Positions 7,692 to 17,678 are shown, numbered from the stretch's first letter. The stretch is DNA of 64,000 nucleotides from Flavihumibacter cheonanensis (GCF_022352215.1 NZ_JAKRWF010000001.1:496001-560000), one strand, 5' to 3'. Translations and numbers: made by a program. Notes: generated by a model from the letters alone, not told the origin.

Positions 7692-10600
7692 TCAGGCTTG
7701 GAATGGCGGGTTTTTAGGCAATGTAAAATAAAACGTACTGCCTTCCCCTGGTGTTGATTCTACCCATATGGCTCCCCCCAGGTTCTCAACTATTTTTTTT
7801 ACTACAGCCAAACCAATTCCAGTTCCTCCATAATCTTCCCGTTTGTGCAGGCGCTGAAAAATGATAAAGATCCGCTCGTGATACTCCTTAGCAATACCAA
7901 TACCATTGTCTTCAATGGCAATTTTCCATTCGGTTTCTTCATCAGTTGCCCGAATACGAATGGTTGGTGGCACATCTGGTTTGCTGTATTTTACAGCATT
8001 CGTGATAAGATTTTGAAAAACCTGACGGAGCGGAGAGTGGTAACTTGATATGACCGGCAGGTCGTTCAATTCCACCTGTGCTTTTTTCTCTTCCAGTAAA
8101 TTCCTGTTTAAGGTGATGGTTTCTTCCACCAGCCGGTTCAGGTTTAGGGCAGTGCATTTTTCATTCAGCTTTCCTATTCTTGAAAAATCAAGCAGATCAA
8201 GGATGATTTGCCGCATACGCTTTGCACCATCGGTTGCGTAATAAATATACTGATGCGCTTTCTCATCAAGGTATCCATGATATTTTTTCTCCAATTGCGT
8301 AAGAAATCCGGTTACCATACGAAGAGGTTCCTGCAGATCATGCGACGCAACATAGGCAAACTGTTCAAGTTCCTGGTTGGAGATAGCCAGTTCCTTTACT
8401 TTTTTCTCTAACTCCTGGTTCAGATTTTCCAAAGAGCTTTCATACTCTTTACGATGTGATATATCAGACATGGCACCCAGGGCACGAATCACATGGCCTT
8501 TTTCATTTCTGATAAAGATGGCTTTATCAGATACGAATGCATATTCTCCGGTTGATTTTAAAAAACGGTATTCTTCATCCCAGGTTTCGGAAGCAATACT
8601 TCCACTCATATATCCCTGAATTTTTGTAACGACCTGTTCCCTGTCTTCCGGATGAATCAGGCTTATCAAAAGGGGAAAATTTGGTCTGATTTCCTGAGGG
8701 TTGTATCCAAATAGAGAATAAAATCCCTGTCCCCAGAATAATTTATCTTTTTCTACATCATAATCCCAGATGGCATCATTGGTTGCCCGCGTAATTATTT
8801 CAAATCGTTCATTGGATTGCTGGATTTGGGCTTCCGCAATTTTACGATTGGTAATGTCACGTATAAAAACTGAATTACCATTACCTGCAGGGTAAATTTC
8901 AATATCAAACCACTGGTTAGTTGACCCTTTATGAATTTCTATAGACTTTTTTTCCCGGCTGTAAAAACTGTTAAGCAGAATATCCGACTCCTGTAACTGT
9001 AATGCTTCCACCAGTACATTTGCTGCGGCTCTTTTTTCAACCTGCTGTCTTGGAAGATTGAAAATAGACTCCGCCTGTTTATTCCAATAGGTTATCTTCC
9101 CTTCCTGATTGATGGCACAAAATCCGTCACCAATACTTTCTAAAATCGTATTCCTTTCAAACAGTGCATGTTCCAGTTGTAACTGATTGTTTTTACGCTG
9201 AATGGCTGCTGCCAGATTTACAGTAACGTTCGTAAGAAAACTGATTTCAGACTCTTCCCAGAAACGTTCTTCCCGGCAGGCATCGAAACCTATAAGACCG
9301 ACGCATTGATTCTCTACCATTACAGGCAAAGCCAGGCAGGATTTGATCTGCTGATTTTCCAGAATCCAATGAAGGTCTTCATCCTTCACATTTGCAGTAA
9401 CCAGTTGTACCGGAGATCCGTTCAATAATGGATCAAAAAATCCTGGATAATTCCGGACGGGCACCTGTTGAAGATATGGGTTGTCAATTTCTTTTGAAAT
9501 ATCATCCTTTGTCCATTCATAGCGCTGACTTGAAAGTAAGGTACCCGTTTGTGTATCCTGGTGTAGTTCAAAATAATACACCCTGTCAACCTCTGCTGTT
9601 TGTCCGGTTATTTCAAAGATTCCCGGAAGGATGGTTGTCCAGTCTTCCACCTGCAGAAACCCACTGATTATTATAGAAAGTGTGTCAAGTAACCGGTTCT
9701 TTCTTGATAGTTCCAGTTCATTTGTCTTTTTATAGTGAATGTCCTGGATACTTCCATATACCTTGTTACATTGGTTGTCAATCCATTCAGCTTGCCCAAT
9801 AATCCGGACCCATTTTATATTGCCTGTATAGGTCGTTACAGGAAGTTCAAGATCAAATTCAAGGGCATCCTGCATTAATTTTTCCACAGCCTGCCTGAGT
9901 TGTTCCTTTGATGGACCTGCTGCCAAATTCAGGAAGTCATGCCAGCCAGGGGAAAGCAGGGGGCCGGTTTCCAGAATTTGCCGGGCTATCTCAGAGCAGG
10001 TAAATTCAGGCTTGTCAATATGGCTGAAGTTCAGTTCCCAGCCCCCGACAAGAGCCAGTTTGGACGCATTGTCCAGCAACTTCTGCAGTTCTTTGGTTTC
10101 GGTAATGTCGCGCATAAGTCCAACCATTCTCACAGGGTTACCATTCGCTTCCCTTATGATATGGCCTATCTCTTCCACACTGGCATACATCCCTTCTTTT
10201 CTTCGAAAACGGTAACTGTATTCCCACCTCTCCATTTGCGGATCAGCCAAAAACAAGGCCAGGCTCTCGGATACCTGTTGAACTTCATCCGGATGTATCC
10301 TTTCCATCCATCTGTCCAGTTCAATTGGCTTGTTAACCTGTTCTGTATATCCAAATAAACGACCATATCCTTCTCCGAATACCAGGTGATCCTTTTCTAT
10401 ATCCCAATCATAAATGGCATCTTTTGTACCGCGGTTGATTAGTTCAAAGCGATCATTGCTTATTTTAAGATTTTCAAGGTTGTCAAATTTGGTAATCACC
10501 AGCGATAATAAGCGCTGCGATCTTTCAATGGCAAACTCTTCAAATGCGTTTGGCCACCGGGGAGTTGAGAAATATAGGGCGAGTGTTGCAACAACTTCCC

Positions 10601-11756
10601 CCTGGTCATTTAATAAAGGATGCGACCAGCACGCAGCAAATTCAAATTTTTCAGGTAATGAAATGTGGTCAGCCCAATGCTCATCATCAAATACATTTCC
10701 TGCGATAACTTTTTCTTTTAGATAGGCAGCAGTACCACAGGAACCCTGGTTGATTCCGATTTTTATCCCATTAATAGCTTTACAATAGGCCGGTGGAAGT
10801 GAAGGGGCTGCCAGTATATACATAGCGCCATTCTGAATTTTCATAACCGATGCCTTCATATCTGGAAATAGTTTTTCCAGATCCAGGAGGTAAGCTTCAA
10901 TTATATTAATTAGCCGGGTATCCTGCTGAATGGCAGCTTCCAGTAATTTTTTTTCAATTTTATCCAGATCACTGTAAAAGTAACTGGAAGAAACATCCAG
11001 CATAAGGCCGGTGAGTTTGACTGGTTTGCCATCTTTGGACATAACCTTTACCCGGTCATGAAACCATACGTAGGAGCCAGAACGGGTTCGAAAACGGTAA
11101 TCGAAAATATGATTGTTAAGAGCGGCAGTTTCACTGTGGCAAAATCGAATGGCTGTTTCCCGGTCTTCCGGATGAATGTGGTTACTCCAGAAATTCGGAT
11201 CCGCCAGCCACTCTTCGGGAGAATATCCGGTTATTTCTTCAACCTGGGGAGATATATAGGTAAAACGAAAATCTGTTGCGTCCGCTTCCCAAAAAATTCC
11301 ATCCGCATTTTCAAGCAAAAGATGACTGGTATGGCGGGCTTCTTCCAGTTGCTGCCTTATTTCAACAAACTCAGTTATGTCATGAAAAACACCTATTAAC
11401 TTGATCGGCTTTCCCATATCATCTCTGATGATAGATGCTTTGGATTGCACCAGTATCGCCTGGCCGCTGCTGTTAATCAGTCTTTTGGTTATGTTGTATT
11501 CCAGATTTTTCTGAAGTACATCCTGCATGTGCTGTACAGCCCGTTTGCGGTCATCGGGATGGATGGTAGCCGTTCCTACTTCAAAATCAACAGAGAAGGA
11601 TTGGGGCTCATAGCCCAGCATCTTAAAAACACCGTCGGACCAATATATCGAATTCTCTTGCAGATCAAAGACCCAGGTGCCTGCTTTAATCAGCGTTTCT
11701 ACATGATGCAATTGAGTTAGTTCAGTAGAAATTGGATTGTTTACAATACTTGACAT
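7692..11756 (-). CDS. Large soluble multi-PAS/GAF hybrid-sensor histidine kinase (no receiver)
   Basis: A cytoplasmic sensor kinase of 1354 residues without membrane segments. From the sequence the order is about: PAS (15-140), PAS (145-260), GAF (270-425), PAS (435-560), PAS-like (565-690), GAF (700-870), PAS (880-1000), PAS (1005-1130), a short coiled coil, HisKA with the phosphorylated histidine in YVASHDLQEPLRMV, and HATPase with NLITNAVKY, DNGIGIAKEY and GGTGIGLAVVKKI. The repeated WxxxIHPDDR pattern is typical of PAS_3 folds that bind cofactors or small ligands. It resembles bacteriophytochrome-like kinases, but no chromophore cysteine was recognised. No response regulator is adjacent, so its partner must be elsewhere. 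It heads a run with the ModF-like ATPase six bases downstream. Confidence 0.93.
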   Translation of the reverse strand: MSSIVNNPISTELTQLHHVETLIKAGTWVFDLQENSIYWSDGVFKMLGYEPQSFSVDFEVGTATIHPDDRKRAVQHMQDVLQKNLEYNITKRLINSSGQAILVQSKASIIRDDMGKPIKLIGVFHDITEFVEIRQQLEEARHTSHLLLENADGIFWEADATDFRFTYISPQVEEITGYSPEEWLADPNFWSNHIHPEDRETAIRFCHSETAALNNHIFDYRFRTRSGSYVWFHDRVKVMSKDGKPVKLTGLMLDVSSSYFYSDLDKIEKKLLEAAIQQDTRLINIIEAYLLDLEKLFPDMKASVMKIQNGAMYILAAPSLPPAYCKAINGIKIGINQGSCGTAAYLKEKVIAGNVFDDEHWADHISLPEKFEFAACWSHPLLNDQGEVVATLALYFSTPRWPNAFEEFAIERSQRLLSLVITKFDNLENLKISNDRFELINRGTKDAIYDWDIEKDHLVFGEGYGRLFGYTEQVNKPIELDRWMERIHPDEVQQVSESLALFLADPQMERWEYSYRFRRKEGMYASVEEIGHIIREANGNPVRMVGLMRDITETKELQKLLDNASKLALVGGWELNFSHIDKPEFTCSEIARQILETGPLLSPGWHDFLNLAAGPSKEQLRQAVEKLMQDALEFDLELPVTTYTGNIKWVRIIGQAEWIDNQCNKVYGSIQDIHYKKTNELELSRKNRLLDTLSIIISGFLQVEDWTTILPGIFEITGQTAEVDRVYYFELHQDTQTGTLLSSQRYEWTKDDISKEIDNPYLQQVPVRNYPGFFDPLLNGSPVQLVTANVKDEDLHWILENQQIKSCLALPVMVENQCVGLIGFDACREERFWEESEISFLTNVTVNLAAAIQRKNNQLQLEHALFERNTILESIGDGFCAINQEGKITYWNKQAESIFNLPRQQVEKRAAANVLVEALQLQESDILLNSFYSREKKSIEIHKGSTNQWFDIEIYPAGNGNSVFIRDITNRKIAEAQIQQSNERFEIITRATNDAIWDYDVEKDKLFWGQGFYSLFGYNPQEIRPNFPLLISLIHPEDREQVVTKIQGYMSGSIASETWDEEYRFLKSTGEYAFVSDKAIFIRNEKGHVIRALGAMSDISHRKEYESSLENLNQELEKKVKELAISNQELEQFAYVASHDLQEPLRMVTGFLTQLEKKYHGYLDEKAHQYIYYATDGAKRMRQIILDLLDFSRIGKLNEKCTALNLNRLVEETITLNRNLLEEKKAQVELNDLPVISSYHSPLRQVFQNLITNAVKYSKPDVPPTIRIRATDEETEWKIAIEDNGIGIAKEYHERIFIIFQRLHKREDYGGTGIGLAVVKKIVENLGGAIWVESTPGEGSTFYFTLPKNPPFQA

Positions 11757-11826
11757 ATCCTTCGATGAAAGGGTTTAGGAATTGGACAAGGTAAATGTAC
11801 AAATTCTAAACCCAAATAAGGGTGTC

Positions 11827-13527
11827 TTATTGCAGAACCAGGGGAACTATTTTTTTGCCAGCTTTCAGATAATATATTCCAGCTGCCTGATGATCAAGTG
11901 AAATGCTGGATCGGCCTGCTGGTAAGGGTTTTGTCAATATCAGCGCCCCCCCGCTGGTAATGAGTTGAATAGTGGTCGGCATGCTTAATTCCAACTGAAG
12001 CTGACCTCCAATAACCGGATTAGACAGTACTCTAACCAGAATGGCTGCCTCCCGATGATACTGCACCTTAATTGTTTTACTGGTTGTTTGGCGACCGTTC
12101 AGATCACGTTGAACAATCCGGTAAAAATTAGTGCCCTTCAAGGGTTGTTGATCGTTCCAGGTATATTGTCTTACTACCTGCGCAGAACCCGCTGCAGGCA
12201 ACTGTCCAATGGCCTGCCATTGTTGTGAATTGGTACTTCTTTCAATAACAAAATCGAAGGTTTGTTGTTCCTGGCTGGTGCTCCAGTTCAACTGAATAAA
12301 GTCCCCCTTATCCTGGCCACTAAAACTTTGCCAGTTTAATGGCAAAAGCGTGCTGTAAATAAGTGGGTCTGAAATAGCCGGACTCAAACTGGAGGAACTG
12401 AAACGCAGGGTATGCGTATTGTTTCCATTTAGTGAGAGGTCATGGAAGAAGGCAATACCATTTGCATCCGTAACTTGAGTAAGGGTTCCTGCAACTTGTC
12501 CGTTGCCTGATTCAACGGTAACAGTTATGGCCACATTAGGTTGAAGAACCGGTTGATTAAAACTGTTCAGTAGTCGCACCTGGAATGCTGGATTCAGTAC
12601 CTGGTTTGTTTGATAAATGGTTGGTTGTGCAGAGATACCCAGTCGCGTTGGCAAGTTTACAGAAGGCTCATTAAATGCAACAAATGCAGGATCTGATTGC
12701 CCGGATGTTGTATATACCAGCTGAGTTACCTGCGTATAGTTAGTGGCAGTAATACCGAGTTGTGAAAGATCCAGTGCCAGCATCACAATTGGCCGGATTG
12801 TATTGATAAAGCTGGTGCTATTTTGTGTACTATTTACATTGTAAAAATCTGCCCGCCAGTTAGCAAGTCTTGGGAATAATGTATTACTTGTCAGGTTAAA
12901 GGTAAACTCGGTTCCAACTGTAGCGCCACTGCTATTAACGAATTTCAACCGGTCGCCAATTGAGCTAGGATCAGCAATCTGAACAAATAATATATCTGGA
13001 ATACCATCACCTATTGCACTTGCAGATATACCGCTGGCACCCAAATTGAATTGCAAAACTGATCCTGCCGGAATATTGGCAAGTCCTGTACCTATATTCA
13101 GCCCATTGATACCATCTGTGAGAAATGAGGCCAGTGTGCTGGCACTCACCGGACTACCCTGAAACGGTTGGCTGGAACTGTTATTTACACCGTTATTAAT
13201 ACCATCGTATAATTGTCCCAGTCCTACGAAATAGCTACCGCCCCCGCTGACAGGAACATTGTTAAGCGGTATAGCACGAAATGTTTGAGGTACAAAACTT
13301 ACACCGTTAGAAGTTAGTTTCGAATCATCCACACCAGTTGAGTAAGTAGTACCGTTATAAGTAAAGCCAAGCAGATTATGACTGTTATCCGGTAAGATGG
13401 AGTTGATATTGTTTGACTGCGATGAAAAATAACCGTTATAATCTGTTATTATCCTGGTTACCCTGGCCTGGCTAAAGACTGCCAGTTGCAGCAGGAGAAT
13501 CCAGCAAATAAGTACAAGTTTTTTCAC
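11827..13527 (-). CDS. Secreted protein with T9SS type A sorting domain
   Basis: An exported protein of 566 residues. A signal peptide is visible (MKKLVLICWILLLQLAVFSQA). The middle (about 100-290) is Asn/Ser/Gly rich and unrecognised; about 290-390 looks like an Ig-like invasin/Big_1 fold (AITVTVESGNGQV...VTDANGIAFF). Residues 400-480 form a fibronectin-like module (LNWSTSQEQQTFDFVIERS), and the last 75 residues are a type IX secretion C-terminal sorting domain (NPVIGG...AAGIYYLKAGKKIVPLVLQ). The protein is therefore expected at the cell surface or outside the cell, exported by the T9SS. No enzyme motif is seen. It stands alone between the kinase operon and the beta-helix gene. Confidence 0.87.
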   Translation of the reverse strand: MKKLVLICWILLLQLAVFSQARVTRIITDYNGYFSSQSNNINSILPDNSHNLLGFTYNGTTYSTGVDDSKLTSNGVSFVPQTFRAIPLNNVPVSGGGSYFVGLGQLYDGINNGVNNSSSQPFQGSPVSASTLASFLTDGINGLNIGTGLANIPAGSVLQFNLGASGISASAIGDGIPDILFVQIADPSSIGDRLKFVNSSGATVGTEFTFNLTSNTLFPRLANWRADFYNVNSTQNSTSFINTIRPIVMLALDLSQLGITATNYTQVTQLVYTTSGQSDPAFVAFNEPSVNLPTRLGISAQPTIYQTNQVLNPAFQVRLLNSFNQPVLQPNVAITVTVESGNGQVAGTLTQVTDANGIAFFHDLSLNGNNTHTLRFSSSSLSPAISDPLIYSTLLPLNWQSFSGQDKGDFIQLNWSTSQEQQTFDFVIERSTNSQQWQAIGQLPAAGSAQVVRQYTWNDQQPLKGTNFYRIVQRDLNGRQTTSKTIKVQYHREAAILVRVLSNPVIGGQLQLELSMPTTIQLITSGGALILTKPLPAGRSSISLDHQAAGIYYLKAGKKIVPLVLQ

Positions 13528-13673
13528 AGCGGGTACGGTTTTCTAAGTAGAATTTTGTAATTGCAATACAAAATTGCACTTATTCCTTCTGTTGTCTAAA
13601 CTTATTCGACGGCAGGCTACATATTTTCTTTAAATGGAATTAAGTGTTTTATTTATAGTAGAAATACGAAGAA

Positions 13674-16043
13674 TTATTTGAGCTGAATCCTCCTTTGATG
13701 GATCTGCTGATGGTGCAACAATTTCAAATCAAGTTGTCCCTGCCAGCTGTTTTGCTGCATGGCTGTAAAGAGATCTTTCAGATTATTAACAGCTTGTCCG
13801 TTAATGGCCAGGATAATGTCTCCGGCTTCCAGTTGATTGCTGCCTGCCTGGGATCCGGCGGGAACTTCCACCAGTAAAACTCCATTTCGGTCAGTGGCTC
13901 CAGAGGCGGATTGTTCTCCAAGGGTCTCAATGTTTTTAACACTGGCTCCAAGCCAGTTCATGGTACCAGTTGAGGTATTCTGCTGTAGAAACAAAACAGG
14001 CAGTACAGGTGGCTGAAGTGCCACCCTTTTCAGTTCTGCAGAGCGAACACCGAATTGATGCTGATCAATTGACTGAATACCCAAAGAGAAAACAGGTGAA
14101 TTCTGCTGTAGTCCGTAATTTCCTTCCTGAGGTTTATTGAATAATGGATCACCGCTGATACTGTGGGCGTCTGTATGCAGCTTGCGGGCTTCCTCTAAAC
14201 CCTGGGGATGGATGAAAAAATTGGAATCAACTCTCAATCCCCAGTTGCGAACACGGATAGGTGCGTAGGCGGTGGTTACGATATTTCGTGTAAATACATC
14301 CTTGCTGTTGGCATACCAGACATGAGGATGAAAACTATTGTTGATCATAAAGTTATTGCTCACGATGCGATCAAATCCTTCGCGCAATTTCAGACCTCCA
14401 TTGAGGCAAATATTATTAAAGATCCTGTAGCGACTGCTACCATCATCCAGGTCTATATCCCATCCATGAGCACAATGAAAGCGATTATTGCTGATGGTTA
14501 TAGGTTTAATTACATCAAGATAGGGAAGCAGCGGATGTTTTTGAACCAGGCTGTCAACAGCTTCAATGGAAGGTAGCCAGTAGCGGTCTCTTCCCCATGA
14601 GTTGAAAGCTCCATGATCTCCCGTTTCCAGCACGGTATTGAATACATCATTTTGATTGATTATATGTCCGCCCCAGCAACCATCTCCAATATTAATACCT
14701 GCCCTTGGTACGTTGTAGATAGTATTTGATTGCACCCATATATCCATTGCCATACTGATCTGAACTCCTGCCACCTGTTTCTCGATGGTTCCGATATCAT
14801 GAATAAGGTTGTCTTCAACCTTGCATTCGGCCGGGTAATGCACCGACTTTGGCCCCGGAGTAAGATCCATTTCCTCCAGCGTTTGAGTTTGTTCATATCT
14901 GAAAAGTGGTGAACGAACAGCACCGGGATCTCCGACAAATGCAATTCCATTTCCACCGATAGAGTGGATATGATTTGACATTATCTGACCTCTGCGATTG
15001 TATCTGCTGAAAAAAATTGCATGTCCTCCCAATTCAGTGAACTCATTGTGTTCAATCCGGATATCTTCCGTGCCTTCCAAATAAACAGCAGCACTTCGAT
15101 TGATTGTCCAATCGCTTCTCAGCAGTGGTTCACGGTCATGCATAAACGTACGGTTGGTTCCTGTAAGGGTTAGGCCGGTTATAGTCAGATTTTTTACAGG
15201 CTTTTCTGCTGTCCCTTCAATATGAAACAACTCATCCAGACGGGAAATTGAAAAACGGGTGGTTGAGAGGTTTATGCCAACTGGTGGAATGAGATATAGA
15301 AAGCCAGATTTTGAATGGTAGTACCATTCGCCAGGGGCATCGAGTTCTTCCCAAATGTTTTCTACAAACCGGTGTTGCTTGTGCATGGGGGATGGGCGAT
15401 TGTTTTGCCAACCTCCCTCCATTTTCAGACTGTCTGTACCTGTTTTACCAAGAATCCTGAAATGAAGGTCTCCCCACTCAGCCTGGTGAAGGGCATGTAT
15501 GTATCCCCCTGCGGGATTTGTCCATGTTTTGATCCGCTCAGGTTGCAATGCAACCGAAGAGGTTCCTTTAAAAAAGCGGGCGTTGGAGTCCAGGTTCGGA
15601 AACCTTGCCATGGGAAGTGAGCTGCCTTCGCAAAATAGCTGGTCAACTTTTTTGGATTTCCCTATGAAGGTTTTCCATCTTCCATGGCTATCCGGAATCC
15701 AGTTGCAGGAAAGAGGAGTTGCTCCACTGAGTACTACTTTTTCATTTTCCGCTGCCATAATTTTTACGTTATGTTCTTTTAAAACAGCAGGAGTGATCCG
15801 TATTGTTTTTGGCAGGAAATAGGTTCCTTCCCTTACAATCAGGTAAACAGAACCGGAGGGCGCTGAAGCAATCCGGGAAATGGCAGCGGTTAGATTTTTC
15901 AACGGTTGTTCCTTTGTACCTCTATTGCCGTCATTTCCTGTTGGAGCTATATAAAAGCTTGTTTGAGCCCAGGCCGATACACTCAGCAACGCCAAACAGC
16001 AGGTGGTTGTAAAAAATGGAACTAGTTTTTCTTTTACCTTCAT
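13674..16043 (-). CDS. Secreted right-handed beta-helix protein with C-terminal PDZ domain
   Basis: A protein of 789 residues with a signal peptide (about 1-26, ending SVSAWA). It then has FYIAPTGNDGNRGTKEQPLKNL, the usual entry of Bacteroidota parallel beta-helix carbohydrate-active proteins, followed by a long run of beta-helix turns (NNxF, SNTIYNV, NNRFHC) up to about residue 650. The GDHGAFNSWGRDRYW segment resembles GH141-like and related beta-helix enzymes. The last 90 residues form a PDZ domain (GVLLVEVPAGSQAG...LEAGDIILAINGQAV). A glycan substrate is likely but unidentified. PDZ domains are uncommon on this fold. It is divergent from the metallo-beta-lactamase-fold gene at 16116, 72 bases away. 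Confidence 0.83.
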   Translation of the reverse strand: MKVKEKLVPFFTTTCCLALLSVSAWAQTSFYIAPTGNDGNRGTKEQPLKNLTAAISRIASAPSGSVYLIVREGTYFLPKTIRITPAVLKEHNVKIMAAENEKVVLSGATPLSCNWIPDSHGRWKTFIGKSKKVDQLFCEGSSLPMARFPNLDSNARFFKGTSSVALQPERIKTWTNPAGGYIHALHQAEWGDLHFRILGKTGTDSLKMEGGWQNNRPSPMHKQHRFVENIWEELDAPGEWYYHSKSGFLYLIPPVGINLSTTRFSISRLDELFHIEGTAEKPVKNLTITGLTLTGTNRTFMHDREPLLRSDWTINRSAAVYLEGTEDIRIEHNEFTELGGHAIFFSRYNRRGQIMSNHIHSIGGNGIAFVGDPGAVRSPLFRYEQTQTLEEMDLTPGPKSVHYPAECKVEDNLIHDIGTIEKQVAGVQISMAMDIWVQSNTIYNVPRAGINIGDGCWGGHIINQNDVFNTVLETGDHGAFNSWGRDRYWLPSIEAVDSLVQKHPLLPYLDVIKPITISNNRFHCAHGWDIDLDDGSSRYRIFNNICLNGGLKLREGFDRIVSNNFMINNSFHPHVWYANSKDVFTRNIVTTAYAPIRVRNWGLRVDSNFFIHPQGLEEARKLHTDAHSISGDPLFNKPQEGNYGLQQNSPVFSLGIQSIDQHQFGVRSAELKRVALQPPVLPVLFLQQNTSTGTMNWLGASVKNIETLGEQSASGATDRNGVLLVEVPAGSQAGSNQLEAGDIILAINGQAVNNLKDLFTAMQQNSWQGQLDLKLLHHQQIHQRRIQLK

Positions 16044-16115
16044 AAGGATAACAAAATAATGAACAGTTCATCAGTTGAGTTGTAATTGGAGAAAAATCGA
16101 TAATTATTTGCATTT

Positions 16116-16862
16116 ATGAAACAAGTCTGCCTGCTTTTGATGCTCCTGATTTTGGCCATATCCGGCCGCGCTCAAACGGATGCCATTACTACCAGTAAAG
16201 GAATACTTGAAATCCATCCGGTTTACCATGGATCTTTCTGGATGAACTGGAACAATGTGAATATCGCTGTTGATCCTTATGGCGGGGCAGAGCGCTACAA
16301 AGAAATGGGTAAAGCCAACCTTGTGTTGATTACGGATATACACGGAGATCACCTGGATAGCAGCACACTGGTTAAATTGGACCTGACAAATACTGTGCTG
16401 GTTGTACCCAAGGCGGTAAAAGAACGATTGGTAAAATTTCTGCCACAGGATCAGAAAATACTGGATTTAGCGAATGGTGATTCCCTGGAATGGAATGGCA
16501 TCCGGGTTCATGCTATACCAATGTATAATCTGCCAGATACCTTAGGGTCCAGGCATCCCAGGGGGCGCGGAAATGGCTATGTACTAACCTTGGGGGGAAA
16601 GAGGATTTATATTTCCGGTGATACAGAAGATATTCCCGAAATGCGGAATCTGAAAAGAATAGATATAGCTTTTTTATGCATGAACAAACCCTATACAATG
16701 GATATTCACCAGGCTGCAAGTGCCGCTTTGGCATTCCAACCGGCTATTGTGTATCCTTTTCATTTCCGCCAGCCCGGAGGATTTAGTGATGTTAAAGAGT
16801 TTGCCCGACTGGTAATGGAAGGCAATACTGCCATTGAGGTTAGGTTAAGGTCCTGGTACTAA
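16116..16862 (+). CDS. Exported metallo-beta-lactamase-fold hydrolase, UlaG-like
   Basis: A protein of 248 residues with a signal peptide (MKQVCLLLMLLILAISGRAQ), so periplasmic or secreted. It carries the metal-binding segment TDIHGDHLD (residues 73-81), where the first histidine of the usual HxHxDH is replaced by D74, as in some members of the MBL_3/UlaG-like branch. Later GDTED (about 169) and the HFRQPGG histidine supply further ligands. Cytoplasmic relatives hydrolyse lactones or phosphodiesters; the exported ones are mostly uncharacterised. It is a single gene between a divergent beta-helix gene and a lipoprotein gene. Confidence 0.87.
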   Translation: MKQVCLLLMLLILAISGRAQTDAITTSKGILEIHPVYHGSFWMNWNNVNIAVDPYGGAERYKEMGKANLVLITDIHGDHLDSSTLVKLDLTNTVLVVPKAVKERLVKFLPQDQKILDLANGDSLEWNGIRVHAIPMYNLPDTLGSRHPRGRGNGYVLTLGGKRIYISGDTEDIPEMRNLKRIDIAFLCMNKPYTMDIHQAASAALAFQPAIVYPFHFRQPGGFSDVKEFARLVMEGNTAIEVRLRSWY

Positions 16863-16878
16863 TACAACTACTACTATT

Positions 16879-16913
16879 GGGGAAAGGATAGCCAAATGGG
16901 TATTCCTTTCCCC
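16879..16913 (+). terminator. Hairpin after the MBL-fold gene, possible terminator
   Basis: A 10-bp stem (GGGGAAAGGA with TCCTTTCCCC) follows the stop codon at 16862 by 16 bases. The downstream sequence ATTTCGTTTC is only weakly T-rich, so termination is uncertain. Confidence 0.4.
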
Positions 16914-17000
16914 ATTTCGTTTCATATTGGCTTTAACAATTATCAAATTCAGGCATGGCATAATCGTTGAATAGGTGTACGTGAACCTAAATACAACATT

Positions 17001-17642
17001 ATGAAATCTAAACAGTATTTAATTCTTATTGGAATAGCAGCCTCTTCCCTGGTTGCCTGCGAGAATAACAGTGCAAAAGATGAACAACTGGCTGCTGATA
17101 TTGAAAATTATGTAGATTCTGTTTCTACCAATGTGTCTAACTATACAAAGGAAACCTGGGATGATATCAGTGCTACCTATGCCGCAAAAAAAGCTGAGAT
17201 GAAAGCCGAGGGCCGTGAATTATCCGCTGAAGTGAAAGAAGAAATGGACCAAGCAGAACAAAAATTTGCTGCTCTCAGAACCAAATTTGAGTCGAATATA
17301 AAAGCCATAGAATCAAAGCAGGCCATGCGGGATGAGCTTTTTGGCGCAGGTAAAGTTGGTAATGATTTGTCATTTGCCTGGGTAACCGCCGCCAATGCAA
17401 AAGAAGTATATGTGAACTTTGTAAATACAGTAGAAAGAAATAAGGATCGTTATACACGGGAAGACTGGGACGAGATAAAAGTACTTTACGAAGCTCTTGA
17501 TAATCGTAAAAATGAAATTGAAAAAGATCTTGCAGGTGCGGATAACCGTGAGATTGCCAAACAAAAAGTAAGATTTGCGGGAATAAAGGCTGTCAATCGC
17601 CTAACCGCAAAAATGGATGAAAATACAGACTCCAAAAAATAA
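17001..17642 (+). CDS. Helical lipoprotein with an internal duplication, function unknown
   Basis: A protein of 213 residues. The N-terminus is a lipoprotein signal with lipobox LVAC and the lipidated C20. The rest is charged and predicted to be helical or coiled coil. Two segments resemble each other: YTKETWDDI (48-56) and YTREDWDEI (151-159), each followed by about 50 residues rich in Lys, Glu and Ala, suggesting a duplicated helical unit. Not assigned to a known family by me. A clean intrinsic terminator follows, and it is not obviously cotranscribed with its neighbours. Likely held on the inner face of the outer membrane or in the periplasm; function unknown. Confidence 0.82.
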   Translation: MKSKQYLILIGIAASSLVACENNSAKDEQLAADIENYVDSVSTNVSNYTKETWDDISATYAAKKAEMKAEGRELSAEVKEEMDQAEQKFAALRTKFESNIKAIESKQAMRDELFGAGKVGNDLSFAWVTAANAKEVYVNFVNTVERNKDRYTREDWDEIKVLYEALDNRKNEIEKDLAGADNREIAKQKVRFAGIKAVNRLTAKMDENTDSKK

Positions 17643-17678
17643 GTAGGTAAATAAAAGCTTAGCAGGACGGTTGGTTTA

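Noticed and set aside
13563-13577. Palindrome GCAAT-N5-ATTGC upstream of the T9SS protein
   Set aside because: Short, single copy and in an AT-rich gap; cannot be separated from chance.
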